Assembly: GCA_948579315.1 (NCBI GenBank)
Contig: CAPAOL010000016.1
Coordinates: forward strand, 1 to 63,326
Direction: 5' to 3'
Length of the DNA stretch: 63,326 nucleotides
Source: an uncultured Phocaeicola sp.
GTDB taxonomy: Bacteria; Bacteroidota; Bacteroidia; Bacteroidales; Bacteroidaceae
The notes below the pieces were generated by a model. That model had not been told where the DNA came from. It did no database searches and saw only the letters and a program-made list of their open reading frames with translations. The position numbers and the translations under genes are program-made. Within the stretch, counting starts at the first letter, position 1; each line of letters opens with the position of its first letter. Shown here in pieces: positions 1-9,614 of the stretch.

Positions 1-257
1 CTTTTGACTTTATTATAACTTGGAGAGAAACACGCACGAGGCCGAATGCTTACTTTTATTACGGCCAGTTGGCTGTTGGCGTCCCAGTTGCCTTGCAGGA
101 TGCCTGTATCCTCTGCATCTGAAGAACGGGGAGACAGAGATGCTGTGAGAGAAAAAGGAACGGTGGAGGTTGTCGTAACTTGATCGTCGTCATCGCTACA
201 CCCCAACATGCATAGAGCGATGCCCAAACAGAGAATAGTTGTTGTCTTTTTCATCAT
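1..257 (-). CDS. Surface lipoprotein, N-terminal part (cut by window edge), possibly fimbrillin-like
   Basis: The reading frame starts with tandem ATG codons at 257/254 and stays open to base 1, so only about 85 residues are visible. The N-terminus is a lipoprotein signal peptide: MMKKTTT, a hydrophobic stretch, then the lipobox MLGC. The cysteine is followed by SDDDD, an acidic run like the export signal that sends Bacteroidetes lipoproteins to the cell surface. The following residues (LTASLSPRSS, then GNWDANSQLAV) faintly resemble the start of fimbrillin/Mfa-like proteins, but too little is present to assign a family. A TAnnTTTG -7 element lies about 65 bp upstream at 321-328, so it probably has its own promoter separate from the sulfatase operon. 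Confidence 0.6.
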   Translation of the reverse strand, partial: MMKKTTTILCLGIALCMLGCSDDDDQVTTTSTVPFSLTASLSPRSSDAEDTGILQGNWDANSQLAVIKVSIRPRACFSPSYNKVK

Positions 258-320
258 CGTTTTCGTTTTGCTGTTTTATGATTAAAACTTGAATGGTATT
301 TATTATTTAATTTTAGACAG

Positions 321-328
321 CAAAGGTA
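321..328 (-). promoter_or_regulatory. Candidate -7 promoter element of the lipoprotein gene
   Basis: On the minus strand this reads TACCTTTG, a match to the Bacteroides -7 consensus TAnnTTTG. It would start transcription near 314, about 57 nt ahead of the ATG at 257. No convincing -33 TTTG lies at the right distance, so the call rests on the -7 box and position. Confidence 0.4.
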
Positions 329-420
329 AATGTTCTCGGCCGATTTTTCTAATCTATTCGGCGAAAGCTGATTTTTTTTCGATAAATTAGGGGAATAAGG
401 GGAAATTTGAGGAGATGGCA

Positions 421-429
421 GGGGGGGGG
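421..429. repeat. Homopolymer tract of nine G
   Basis: A run of nine G on the plus strand lies in the intergenic region between the lipoprotein gene (start 257) and the sulfatase stop (537), about 95 bp upstream of the candidate -7 box. Runs of this length are prone to slippage. It is next to the inverted repeat at 437-520. Confidence 0.8.
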
Positions 430-436
430 CATTGTC

Positions 437-520
437 TCCCTGTTTAAATTCTCATTGAAAATCATAGTTTTTTGTTGTTTTGAATGAAGGGAATTGTATG
501 AATGAAAATTTAAACAGGGA
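437..520. repeat. 20-bp inverted repeat around a 44-bp loop, between lipoprotein gene and sulfatase
   Basis: The arm 437-456 (TCCCTGTTTAAATTCTCATT) is the reverse complement of 501-520 with one mismatch; the intervening 44 bp is 457-500. It begins 17 bp past the sulfatase stop codon. It may act as a transcription terminator for the PUL, although the loop is long, or as recombination sites of a short invertible segment upstream of the surface lipoprotein. The sequence alone does not decide between these. Confidence 0.75.
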
Positions 521-536
521 TTTTTATGGAAACTTT

Positions 537-2162
537 TTAGTTTTCTTTGCCTTTTTGATCGGGATATAGTGACTGGTAATAATTGATTCGTTCTGTCCAT
601 GGACGGTATTCAAAAGGATAAACGTGTTGTTGCTCTGCCCATCGTGTCCATTTGTTTTCTAATTCTTTTGCTTTTAAAGGAAATTGTTCGGAAAGATCTT
701 GTGTCTCAAAAGGATCGGTGGTGAGGTGAATCAATTCCCAAGGCTGTCTGCCGTTGGCACGTACTAGTTTCCAACCGTCAGACAGGATGGCGCATGAGGT
801 CTGATGTTCAAAGAAAAGATCGCGCGGCTGTATTTTCTGTTTTCGTATAGCCGGTAGGAGACTGGTTCCGGCCAATTTCACTTTTTGATTGTGAAACGTG
901 TCGGGGTAATGTGCGGAAGCAATATCCAGGCAGGTGGGAAAAATATCAATGATATGACTGGGTTCCCGACAGATACTGCCTTTTTCTGTCTGGCTTTTGC
1001 TTCTTCCGTCTGTAAGGATGAGAGGGGAACTGGTTCCTCCTTGGAATACCCATTGTTTGTAACTGCGATAGGGGGTATTGCTTAAATCAGCCATCAGCTG
1101 TTTGATGAATCCCCCTTCACTGGTAGAGCCGTTGTCGCTCATAAACAGAAACAGGGTATGTTCATACATTCCTTTGTCTTTTAAGGTCTGTATTACCTTT
1201 CCTATGCCGCTGTCCATGATTTCGATCATGGCGGCATAGGTAGCCATATCGGTTATCCATTTTTCTTGCTGCTGTGGAGTAAATTCGGTCCAGGCGGGTC
1301 GTTTACCGTCCGGAAATTCTTTTTGGAAGACTGGAAGAACCATTTCCGGCGTTATCAGCCCTAAGGCTTTTTGACGTTCGAAACGTTGTTGGCGTAGAAC
1401 ATCGTAGCCGGCTTTATAGCGCTCACGGCAAGCATCTATCTTGTCTTGGGGGGCTTGTAGGGGCAAGTGAGGTGCGTAATGTGCTATGTACATGAACATG
1501 GGAGTCTGCGTGGGATGTTGTTTGATAAAACTAACGGCAGAGTCTGTGATAGCGGTGGTATAGTAATAATCATCCGGAAACTCGGTAATCCGTTGCAGAT
1601 TATGATAAACGGGATCTGGTTTGTAATAGCTTCCCCCTCCATGCAGGCAGCCGTAGTATTTGTCGAATCCCCGTTGAACTGGATAACTTCCATTGGGGGT
1701 TTCAAAGGCCGCATCTAAGGTAACATGCCATTTGCCACTCATGTAAGTGGCATAGCCTTGATCGCGCAGTACTTCGGCAAGGGTGGGCAGGTGATCCGAA
1801 AGCTGTCCCCGATACCCCGGACGATGTTCGTCTACCGCGGTCATCCATCCCATTCCCGCTTCGTGCTGATAATGTCCGGTGAGTAAGGCGGCACGACTGG
1901 GGCAGCTTCGTCCTGTGTTTTTAAATTGGCTGAAACGTATGCCTTGTTCGGCCAGATAATCTATATTAGGGGTATGTATTTCTCCTCCGTAGCAGGATAA
2001 ATCAGAGAATCCCATATCATCGCATAAAATCAATACGATATGGGGATGTTCCGTGTCTGGTTTGGTGTGAGTAGCTGCTACAGTGGAGGTTATGGCAGTT
2101 AGTGCCAAGGTTGTAACGGTTAACTTATATGTCATGGGTGATTTGTATTTTAGTTTTTTCAT
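537..2162 (-). CDS. Secreted sulfatase (family S1), serine-type active site
   Basis: Arylsulfatase-type hydrolase that removes sulfate esters from glycans in the periplasm. I place the start at 2162 (MKKLKYKSPM, 541 aa), because this gives a normal export signal (hydrophobic core LTVTTLALTAITSTVAA); the frame is open 24 codons further up. Metal-binding DD is at residues 48-49 (ILCDDMG). The formylglycine motif is S86-C-P-S-R90, so the modified residue should be the serine, not the following cysteine; such enzymes need an anaerobic radical-SAM maturase (anSME). A second conserved block, MSDNGST, is near the middle. It is the last gene of the PUL transcript, 87 bp after the GH2 gene at 2250-4928. 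Substrate is unknown; the neighbouring hexosaminidase and galactosidases suggest sulfated GlcNAc or Gal. Confidence 0.9.
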   Translation of the reverse strand: MKKLKYKSPMTYKLTVTTLALTAITSTVAATHTKPDTEHPHIVLILCDDMGFSDLSCYGGEIHTPNIDYLAEQGIRFSQFKNTGRSCPSRAALLTGHYQHEAGMGWMTAVDEHRPGYRGQLSDHLPTLAEVLRDQGYATYMSGKWHVTLDAAFETPNGSYPVQRGFDKYYGCLHGGGSYYKPDPVYHNLQRITEFPDDYYYTTAITDSAVSFIKQHPTQTPMFMYIAHYAPHLPLQAPQDKIDACRERYKAGYDVLRQQRFERQKALGLITPEMVLPVFQKEFPDGKRPAWTEFTPQQQEKWITDMATYAAMIEIMDSGIGKVIQTLKDKGMYEHTLFLFMSDNGSTSEGGFIKQLMADLSNTPYRSYKQWVFQGGTSSPLILTDGRSKSQTEKGSICREPSHIIDIFPTCLDIASAHYPDTFHNQKVKLAGTSLLPAIRKQKIQPRDLFFEHQTSCAILSDGWKLVRANGRQPWELIHLTTDPFETQDLSEQFPLKAKELENKWTRWAEQQHVYPFEYRPWTERINYYQSLYPDQKGKEN

Positions 2163-2249
2163 TTTGTTCCATCCCTTGTGGGGATGGAGTAGAAGAGGCT
2201 TTGAATTGCTTTTCTCTTTCTGCCTCTTCCCCACACCGGATGGAAAGGT

Positions 2250-4928
2250 TTACTTCTTTTCACCGAAATCAGCTTGCTGTTTTTCCACTTCTTTCAGCTT
2301 TTGTGCATTCCGTTCTTTCAGCAAACGTTCCTGTTCCAGTTCGGAAGCCGATTTGGCGGCTGATTGCCCGAAAGGTGAGTCGCTGTTCATGGAAATCAGC
2401 GCAGCTTCACTTTCGGTGTAGATGAGAGGATGAGCCGCCGGCTTGCTTTCTAATTCCAACACTGCGCTGGCAGGCATTTGCGAGCCTTCGAACAATACGC
2501 TGGCAGTGATTTTGATTTTACCCGGCTTCAAGGTGGATTGTATCAGCACGGGGGCTGTTCCCCATTTTACCGGAGCCGGATTGGCCAGTATATTCGCTCC
2601 GCCCAAAATACGTCCTTCGCCTTCTACATGGAATTTCACATAATAGTTGTTCAGACGTTTGATGTTCCCGTTTTTATCGGCTATGGCGGCTACTACGGTT
2701 ACAAAGTCGGAGCCATCAGCTTTTAAGTCGGTGTTTTCATTGTCAACCCAAAGTAGCACTTTCTCGGGACGCCGGGCCGGTCGTACTTCGTGCGTGGCAA
2801 CTACTTTTCCATCTATGATGCCTTCGGCCAGTAGGAACACCTCGTCCTGTTTCTTCTTTCTCATAGACATGTTTTTGTCTATCATGAAGTCGTATATATC
2901 TTTGAATGTAATAACGGGTGAGGGCATTCCTTCTTTTGTTGCCGGCTTGGTGTAAGTCCATGTCTTGCCACCTTTATTATAAGTAAGCCGCACCTCGTCA
3001 CAATTGGAGTACACAGTAACGTCTTTGGGTGAGAAGGGAGTCATTTCATGGGCGATGTACACCATCGGTCCTGTTTCGAAAAGACGGTCTTGCTTTTCGG
3101 GCGAGCGCTGGGCTTTGAACATATAATAAGCATATTTGGGTTGACGGAATACGTCCATCACACCACCATAGAAGGGATCGGGATGATAGCCGCGCTGGTG
3201 GTCGAACGAGTGCCACAAACAGCCGCCGACGTGTTGGCGCGGAGTACGGCAGAGTACATCGTAACAGGTGAAAGGATAACGGGGGGCGGCATAATGCTGT
3301 GCCTGGATGAGCATAGCCTGTTCCCCCCAGTTGCGTGCCACACGGCTGGGGGAGTTGTGCGAGTTCCAGTCGTCTACATTATCTCCCCACTCGCGGGTGA
3401 AATAGGTTATTTTAGGGTCGAGGCTTTTGATGGCCCAGTCCTTGTCTGCATTGGCCGGATGAGTGAAGAGTACCGGATATACCTCATGTCCCCGTGCTTC
3501 GCTGTCGCAACCGGAATAGCAATACGGATAAGGGTATTCTTGATTGACAATATCGAGGGTATTTTTGGCGAAGTCTGCCGGATACCAGGTTTCATTCAGG
3601 ATAGGTTCCCATAACCATACACAAGGGTGATTGCGGTCACGCCGTACCAGGTTGCGGATATCGCTATAAACCCGTTGTGCAAATTCAGGAGCGTCATTCC
3701 AGAATTGCCATCCCGGTGTGTTTACAATGACGAACAGCCCCAGTTCGTCACATGCATCCATAAAGGCGGGGTCTTGAGGGCAGTGAGCATTCCGGATAAC
3801 TTTCATACCTGTGTCGCGTAGCTTTTTAGCGTCGCGCCAATGAATGCTGTTGGCAACGGCATTGCCTACTACGGCAAAATCCTGATGGCGGTTGGCGCCA
3901 ATCAGCGGGCTTGGATAAGGTTTGCCGTTCAGCCAGAATCCGTCCTTGCCTTTGAATTCTACGCTGCGGATACCGATACGGCGGCGGTAGCCGTCCACTA
4001 CATTTCCTTCATTGTCGCGGATACGGACAATCAGGTTATATAACGTAGGCGTTTCAGGGCTCCAAAGCAGAGGAGACTTCAACGTTATTTTATCTTTTGA
4101 AGTGACTGCCTTGCCCGGACGTACTTGAATGACATCGTTCAGAAATGCGGCTTGTGTGCCGTCGGGTTGCTGAAGTTCATATTCTACTACTCCTTTGAAG
4201 TTCTTTTTACTGTCATTACGTATATGGGCTTTCAGGATTATTTCTGCGGAAGTGTCGGAAACTTTGTCGTATGCCACGAAAAGCCCGCCGCCTGCCATTT
4301 CGTTTTCGAAATTGGGATCGGTGATGAAAACCGGACGATGGGCTATGAGCCAGCAGTCACGATAGATGCCGCCAAAATAAGTATAATCCAGTACATCCTG
4401 TGCTTTGCCGGGAGGATAACTGGGGTCATTGCTGTTGTCTGCCCATACAGCTATCACATTGTCTGTCCCCCAATTCAGTGCATCGGTGACATCAATGACT
4501 ACAGGCAGGTATCCGCCAAAGTGTTCGGTCAATAAATTGCCGTTTACAAAAACTTTGCTTTTTCCCATGATAGCTTCGAAATGCAGGAAAAGTTTTTTGC
4601 CTTTCAATTCATTTGCCGGAGTGAAATGTTTGCGGTACCATACCTCACCTTGATAGTTGATACATCCACTGGCCTCAGTCGGTACATATTCAATTCCGTC
4701 GGGCAGGGAAACCACTTTCCAGTCCTGGTCATTAAAGTCGGTGGTTTCCGCACCTGTAGCGGTTCCTTTGTGGAATCGCCATGCCGGATTCATGGAATAT
4801 ACTTCACGTCCGGAGTTTGCCAGTTCATAGAAACCGGCAGTAGAAAACTCAGGCTGGTAGGCTGCTTGCATCTCATAGAGAGGAAATAGCAGCAGGGCGA
4901 TGAGATAAGATAAAAAATGTTGTTTCAT
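2250..4928 (-). CDS. Glycoside hydrolase family 2 enzyme (beta-galactosidase/glucuronidase-like)
   Basis: Exported GH2 retaining beta-glycosidase of 892 aa when started at 4928 (MKQHFLSYLIALLLFPLYEM, a signal peptide); an upstream in-frame ATG at 4955 adds nine residues without improving the signal. Domain order is the usual GH2 set: sugar-binding jelly roll (about 45-200), Ig-like domain (about 205-315), TIM barrel (about 320-620) and a C-terminal Ig-like extension. The acid/base is predicted as E446 in EPILNETW and the nucleophile as E513 in FTREWGDN. The C-terminus ends in a charged helical tail rich in K and E. It lies between a GH20 and a sulfatase gene in one PUL transcript. The exact sugar released cannot be told from sequence; beta-galactosidase is the commonest activity. 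Confidence 0.88.
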   Translation of the reverse strand: MKQHFLSYLIALLLFPLYEMQAAYQPEFSTAGFYELANSGREVYSMNPAWRFHKGTATGAETTDFNDQDWKVVSLPDGIEYVPTEASGCINYQGEVWYRKHFTPANELKGKKLFLHFEAIMGKSKVFVNGNLLTEHFGGYLPVVIDVTDALNWGTDNVIAVWADNSNDPSYPPGKAQDVLDYTYFGGIYRDCWLIAHRPVFITDPNFENEMAGGGLFVAYDKVSDTSAEIILKAHIRNDSKKNFKGVVEYELQQPDGTQAAFLNDVIQVRPGKAVTSKDKITLKSPLLWSPETPTLYNLIVRIRDNEGNVVDGYRRRIGIRSVEFKGKDGFWLNGKPYPSPLIGANRHQDFAVVGNAVANSIHWRDAKKLRDTGMKVIRNAHCPQDPAFMDACDELGLFVIVNTPGWQFWNDAPEFAQRVYSDIRNLVRRDRNHPCVWLWEPILNETWYPADFAKNTLDIVNQEYPYPYCYSGCDSEARGHEVYPVLFTHPANADKDWAIKSLDPKITYFTREWGDNVDDWNSHNSPSRVARNWGEQAMLIQAQHYAAPRYPFTCYDVLCRTPRQHVGGCLWHSFDHQRGYHPDPFYGGVMDVFRQPKYAYYMFKAQRSPEKQDRLFETGPMVYIAHEMTPFSPKDVTVYSNCDEVRLTYNKGGKTWTYTKPATKEGMPSPVITFKDIYDFMIDKNMSMRKKKQDEVFLLAEGIIDGKVVATHEVRPARRPEKVLLWVDNENTDLKADGSDFVTVVAAIADKNGNIKRLNNYYVKFHVEGEGRILGGANILANPAPVKWGTAPVLIQSTLKPGKIKITASVLFEGSQMPASAVLELESKPAAHPLIYTESEAALISMNSDSPFGQSAAKSASELEQERLLKERNAQKLKEVEKQQADFGEKK

Positions 4929-4990
4929 AAAGTAGTGTTGTATTATAAGGTTCATATTATTTTTTATATTAAAGTTTCATTCGTTGTTTC

Positions 4991-7072
4991 TTATGGAATG
5001 TTTTTCTGTCGGGCGGTCTGAGAGTTCATCCATGTTCTTGTCTTCCTTATCATTGGAATTTCATAATAATACCACCAGTCGCTGTTGTTGGTTTTGGCGG
5101 CAAGATGGTTGTGGTGGTTTTGGTCAGCAATGTAACCGTCAGGTTGTTCCATAAAACGGGTCTGTGAATAGGTCTCTTCCAATTGTTTTCTCATGGTCTG
5201 AAAGTCATTGCACACTTCATTTATTTGTTGCAATGCTGTCTGTTTGTCTTGTTCATGTATAGTGATATCATAGTTGTGCAAGGCTAGAATCAGACGGACA
5301 GGGAAGTTGAACAAGTGATTTGTCTGTTCGTATACCTCTAATGTATAGCGGTTGCGTAAAGCATGTTGTTTAGCCTCTTTTATGCCTTGGCATATTTTTT
5401 CATATCGTTTTTGTTCCACCTTTGCTTGGGCTATTTTTTGTTGGTAGGTACGGCTCCATGCTCCCGGTGCGTCTGGATCCGGTAGGCTGATTAAAGTAAA
5501 ATCAGTAGTTCCCCATGCCGGATTGCGCCTTCCCGAATTGACCAGGGCATCATCAAAGAAAAATGCTTCTTGTTCCAGTTCATCCAGAAAAGCCATATGG
5601 TTGTCATTTGGATGAAAGCCAAATTCTCGTTGGGCATGTGCGGCTTTGAAGGCTTCGACTGTCCGTGCTGTTGGGTTCCAGCCATATTCTCCCTGTGCGA
5701 TGTATCCACGCCACACCGTTTCAGAGTGTGGGGAACCATCATCCCATGCTGTGGCCAAAATTCCTTCCAGTTGATTTTGAGCAACTAATTTGCTGAATCC
5801 TTTGATATAGCCGGCCAGTGAATTTTCACGCGGTATAAATGGAGAACTGCCACACGAAGCAGCGGTAGCTCCCATTACTTTCAGTCCTTTGTCATGATAC
5901 CATTGTAAAATGCGTTGATGCCCCGGTTGGGTGGCATCTTTGTAGTTCCATCGCATATACACACATTCTTTGGGGAATAATTTGATGCTTTCATTCAATT
6001 TTTTATCGTTCCATTTTGCTGCTATTTCATCCTGGGTTTCATTACTGTTGACCAAATCCCATACACCGCCGTATTTTAATGGCATATCATCCCAGAAAAT
6101 AGGAATGCGGTTGTGAGCTGTTGCGAAATCGCATACTTTTTTCAACCAGATCATTTGTAGTTCAAATGGAGTTTTTCCGGTGGCTTTACAGCGTTGGTCT
6201 ATGCCTATGGCGGTAATTTCATCTCCTCCTATATGTAAGTATTTGCTGTAAGGCATGGCTTCGATAGCATCCCGGTAAAGGTCGAATTGCAAATCATAGG
6301 TACGAGGGTCAGATGGGCAAAACTCCCAGTCGCTGTCGGGGTTTTCACGTAGTTCCCAATGATGTTTTAAAATAAAACCGGCATGTCCCAAACCTTGGAC
6401 CAAGGGGGTTATTTCAATATTCCGTTCTTTGGCATAGCGGCATAAGGCTTGCATTTCCTGCTTGCTGATGGCATTGGGGGCACCTATTTCGGGGCGTCGG
6501 GTATAACGCAGTTTATCTTCCAGCTCCCAAATAACTGCGTTTATTTTGTATCGGGCCAGTTTGTCTATTTCCTGATAATAATACTCCATGCGGTCTAAAT
6601 GATGTTTTACATCAAAGTGCACGGCCCGATAGGAAATGGCCGGATAATCGATGATTAGCATGGCTGGAATAAGTATGTTGAAATCCCGGCTGTCTTCCAT
6701 TAATTGTTCTAAAGTTTGGCAACCGTAGAAGATACCTGTCATGGTTCTGGCTGATATACAGACTCCTTTTTCATTAATTTCCATCATGTATCCTTCCGGA
6801 GAAGCAGGAACATGCTGGCTGGTGAGTTGGAGCCGGATGGGTTTCCCTTTTCGTGGGCAACGGGGAAGTTTGTTGAGCATATCTCCCAATATGGGGATGG
6901 AAGTTGTGTCTGATGACAGAATATAGGATAACTCCCAATAATTGATTCCTTTTCCAGAAGTCAGTTCTATGGATTGTGGTTGTGGAAGCAACTGGAATGT
7001 CTTGTCTAATTCTCGAGAAGCAACCTCTTCTATGAATAAGCATAAACAGAGTAATAAAAGAATTTTTTTCAT
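4991..7072 (-). CDS. Beta-N-acetylhexosaminidase, glycoside hydrolase family 20
   Basis: Exo-acting hexosaminidase of 693 aa that removes terminal GlcNAc or GalNAc by substrate-assisted catalysis. An N-terminal signal peptide (MKKILLLLCLCLFIEEVAS) is followed by a GH20b-type alpha/beta domain (about 25-140) and the TIM barrel from about 145. The diagnostic catalytic pair is D284-E285 in HIGGDEIT; D284 orients the acetamido group and E285 is the acid/base. A C-terminal helical region follows the barrel. The start codon overlaps the stop of the upstream GH2 gene by four bases (7069-7072), implying translational coupling. Together with the two GH2 enzymes and the sulfatase it points to a beta-linked HexNAc/Gal substrate such as mucin O-glycan. 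Confidence 0.93.
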   Translation of the reverse strand: MKKILLLLCLCLFIEEVASRELDKTFQLLPQPQSIELTSGKGINYWELSYILSSDTTSIPILGDMLNKLPRCPRKGKPIRLQLTSQHVPASPEGYMMEINEKGVCISARTMTGIFYGCQTLEQLMEDSRDFNILIPAMLIIDYPAISYRAVHFDVKHHLDRMEYYYQEIDKLARYKINAVIWELEDKLRYTRRPEIGAPNAISKQEMQALCRYAKERNIEITPLVQGLGHAGFILKHHWELRENPDSDWEFCPSDPRTYDLQFDLYRDAIEAMPYSKYLHIGGDEITAIGIDQRCKATGKTPFELQMIWLKKVCDFATAHNRIPIFWDDMPLKYGGVWDLVNSNETQDEIAAKWNDKKLNESIKLFPKECVYMRWNYKDATQPGHQRILQWYHDKGLKVMGATAASCGSSPFIPRENSLAGYIKGFSKLVAQNQLEGILATAWDDGSPHSETVWRGYIAQGEYGWNPTARTVEAFKAAHAQREFGFHPNDNHMAFLDELEQEAFFFDDALVNSGRRNPAWGTTDFTLISLPDPDAPGAWSRTYQQKIAQAKVEQKRYEKICQGIKEAKQHALRNRYTLEVYEQTNHLFNFPVRLILALHNYDITIHEQDKQTALQQINEVCNDFQTMRKQLEETYSQTRFMEQPDGYIADQNHHNHLAAKTNNSDWWYYYEIPMIRKTRTWMNSQTARQKNIP

Positions 7073-9516
7073 ATCACTTCGATGATTAATTTTTTTTCTA
7101 CTAATTTTGTTCCTTGTACAGTCAGGGTTCCTTTTCCTTTTTCTTCGTCAGATTGTAATAATACTACACATTTTCCCCGAAAGCAACGGCAGTGGGGCTG
7201 TTGGTATGGAAACATATCTGTAGGGTTTCCGTTGTCTACCCCTAATAGCCGGAGTGGTCCACTTACGTGGAAACTGAGTTCATTGGAGGCATAAGGACAA
7301 GGAATTCCGTTTTTATCTGTTATGTCGATCTCTATGCGTATGACTTCATCCGAACCGGCTTTTACAGAATACTTGTTACTGGCAAGGGCGACAGAATGAG
7401 GTGCTTCTGCACTTTGATAACAGTCTGTTGCCACGATTTTTCCTTTTTTTATGCCTCGGGCTTCTATTTTTCCGGGCGAATAAGGAACTAACCATATCAG
7501 TTGCTCCCCTGTATAAGGTTTACTGCCCAAAGATACATTATTTATAAATAACTCTACTGCATCACAGTTGGTATAAATGACTACGGGAATTGTTTTTCCT
7601 TCTTTTCCCGGATGCGTCCAATGCGGAAGAAGGTGTACCATTGGTTTGTCGGTCCATAAACTTTGGTAGAGGAAATAGGCGTCTTTCGGAATGGCAGCTA
7701 TGTCGATAATACCGAAATTGCCACATCGTTGAGGCCATTCGGCTTCACCTAAATAGTCAAAACTGCCCCATCGGAATTCTCCCATTAACCAAGGGAAAGA
7801 ACAGGTGCGTTGCCATGATTTACGGGCGCTGATACGTACAGAAGCATTGTCGTAGGACGATTGATAATAGGGATAATCGGATTCTTCGGGGAAGCATTCT
7901 TTTTCCGTCAGGTCAGGTATAGGAAAGACCCGATGTTTAAATTGTTCCCAGTTTATGTTTCCTTTTTCCCAAGGAGCGGGGAAATCCCGTCTTCTCCATT
8001 GTGTCTGGCTTCGGTATACGCCACGGGTTTGATAAGTGTGCGGTACCTCTGTAGCAATGGCACAAAGTGTTGGGTAGTTTTTGTGGAAGTGTTCTAGTTC
8101 TCCTATTTCTTCTCCATTTCCATTGAAGCCGATAATGTCTAGATAGTTGAATTTTTTTTGATAATCGGTCTTCATACCTCTAGTAGGATCAGTTCCTCCT
8201 TGAGTGACAGGGCGGTCAGGGTCCAGTTGGTGAAATAGGCTGACCAGGTTGTGTTGGATTTCGGGGGTAGCTCCCGTTACTTCGTTGCCGATACTCCACA
8301 TAATGATAGAGGGATGGTTACGGTCTCGTTTTATGAAATCAGTCATATCTTTTTGCCACCATTCATCAAAGTAATTTCCATAGTCATCGGCGGCTTTAGG
8401 TTGATTCCATCCGTCCAATCCTTCGTTTAGTACCATGATTCCCATCGTATCGCATAAATTATAGAAAGCAGGAGAGAAGGGATTATGACTGGTGCGTATC
8501 GCATTACATCCCATATCTTTCAATAATTTGAGACGATAATGAAGTAGGTCGTCGGGTACGGCGGCTCCTACAGCACCGACTGTATGATGATCGCATACTC
8601 CTTTTATCTTTAGTGATTTGCCATTGAGCAGGAATCCGCTGACCGGGTTGAATTCTAATTGACGGAAGCCTACAGGTAATCTACATTCATCTAGTATCTT
8701 GTTATCTCTTGTCAGTTGGCATATAAGTGTATAGACGTTAGGAGCATCAGGCGACCATAATAATGGTTTCCTGATGCTCCCTGACAGGAAGCAAAGAGAA
8801 TCTGCAGATGAGACAAATATTTTTTCAGAAGTATCGGCTATGCTACCGTTGGGAGCTTGTAGATATGTTTTTACTTTGATTGGCTTTTTCTCCTGTGTTT
8901 CAATTTCTATAGATAGGGTGTAGGTGGCAGATTGCTTATTTTGTAGCTTGGATCTGAAATGGATTCCGGAATAAGGAATGTGGGTGGGGTTACTGACCAG
9001 CAGGTATACAGGACGATATATTCCTGATCCTGTATACCAACGTCCGGTTAATGCTTTGCTGTGATCTACTTTTACAGCGATTTGGTTCTTGCCTTCTTGC
9101 AAATATGGAGTTAAATCATATACAAAGCTGATATACCCATTAGGACGTTTGCCCAGCCAATGACCGTTTATCCATACTTCGCTGTTCAGATATACGCCCT
9201 CAAATAGGATTTGTACTTTTTTATTTTTCCATTTGGAAGGAATGGTAAAAGTTTTTCGATACCAGCTTATTCCGGCAGGCAGGAAGCCGCTTTGCCAGTC
9301 GGTTCCGTTTTCAAATTGTTTATAAGTGCCTTCTATGCTCCAGTCATGAGGAATATTCAATATGCGCCATTGAGAATCGTTATATGAGGAAGAAGAGGCT
9401 CCTTTGCCTGCATCTCCTAGATGGAATTTCCAGCCTTTACAGAAATTTATGGTTTCTCCGGCAAAAGATGCCAATAAGAAAAATTGTATGCAAACAAATA
9501 AAAGGATACGTTTCAT
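7069..9516 (-). CDS. Beta-galactosidase, glycoside hydrolase family 2
   Basis: Exported GH2 enzyme of 815 aa; the signal peptide is MKRILLFVCIQFFLLASFAG. The sugar-binding domain covers about 22-180, the Ig-like domain about 185-290, the TIM barrel about 295-610, and Ig-like C-terminal domains follow. The acid/base is E412 in WSIGNEVTG and the nucleophile is predicted as E490 in CAIATEVPHTYQTRG, which has the layout of Bacteroides PUL beta-galactosidases; the conserved GEFRWGSFDYLGE block follows. It is the first enzyme after SusD in the transcript, with a 98-bp gap holding a hairpin (9539-9568), and its stop codon overlaps the start of the GH20 gene. Confidence 0.9.
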   Translation of the reverse strand: MKRILLFVCIQFFLLASFAGETINFCKGWKFHLGDAGKGASSSSYNDSQWRILNIPHDWSIEGTYKQFENGTDWQSGFLPAGISWYRKTFTIPSKWKNKKVQILFEGVYLNSEVWINGHWLGKRPNGYISFVYDLTPYLQEGKNQIAVKVDHSKALTGRWYTGSGIYRPVYLLVSNPTHIPYSGIHFRSKLQNKQSATYTLSIEIETQEKKPIKVKTYLQAPNGSIADTSEKIFVSSADSLCFLSGSIRKPLLWSPDAPNVYTLICQLTRDNKILDECRLPVGFRQLEFNPVSGFLLNGKSLKIKGVCDHHTVGAVGAAVPDDLLHYRLKLLKDMGCNAIRTSHNPFSPAFYNLCDTMGIMVLNEGLDGWNQPKAADDYGNYFDEWWQKDMTDFIKRDRNHPSIIMWSIGNEVTGATPEIQHNLVSLFHQLDPDRPVTQGGTDPTRGMKTDYQKKFNYLDIIGFNGNGEEIGELEHFHKNYPTLCAIATEVPHTYQTRGVYRSQTQWRRRDFPAPWEKGNINWEQFKHRVFPIPDLTEKECFPEESDYPYYQSSYDNASVRISARKSWQRTCSFPWLMGEFRWGSFDYLGEAEWPQRCGNFGIIDIAAIPKDAYFLYQSLWTDKPMVHLLPHWTHPGKEGKTIPVVIYTNCDAVELFINNVSLGSKPYTGEQLIWLVPYSPGKIEARGIKKGKIVATDCYQSAEAPHSVALASNKYSVKAGSDEVIRIEIDITDKNGIPCPYASNELSFHVSGPLRLLGVDNGNPTDMFPYQQPHCRCFRGKCVVLLQSDEEKGKGTLTVQGTKLVEKKLIIEVI

Positions 9517-9538
9517 GGTTAGTGTGAAGAGAAAGAGA

Positions 9539-9568
9539 GGCTGAATGTTGCTTGAAGAACAATCAGCC
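9539..9568 (-). other. Hairpin between susD and the enzyme genes
   Basis: The minus-strand RNA can pair GGCTGA with TCAGCC around an imperfect inner stem. Such stem-loops after SusD genes can lower expression of downstream enzyme genes relative to SusC/SusD. No T-tract follows, so a strong terminator is unlikely. Confidence 0.4.
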
Positions 9569-9614
9569 CCAGAACTAATTTACTGATGTTATATATAAGC
9601 TAATACCTGTTGAT

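Noticed and set aside
349..600. Minus-strand open frame of 83 codons upstream of the lipoprotein gene
   Set aside because: It overlaps the sulfatase end, the inverted repeat and the G tract; composition is low-complexity.
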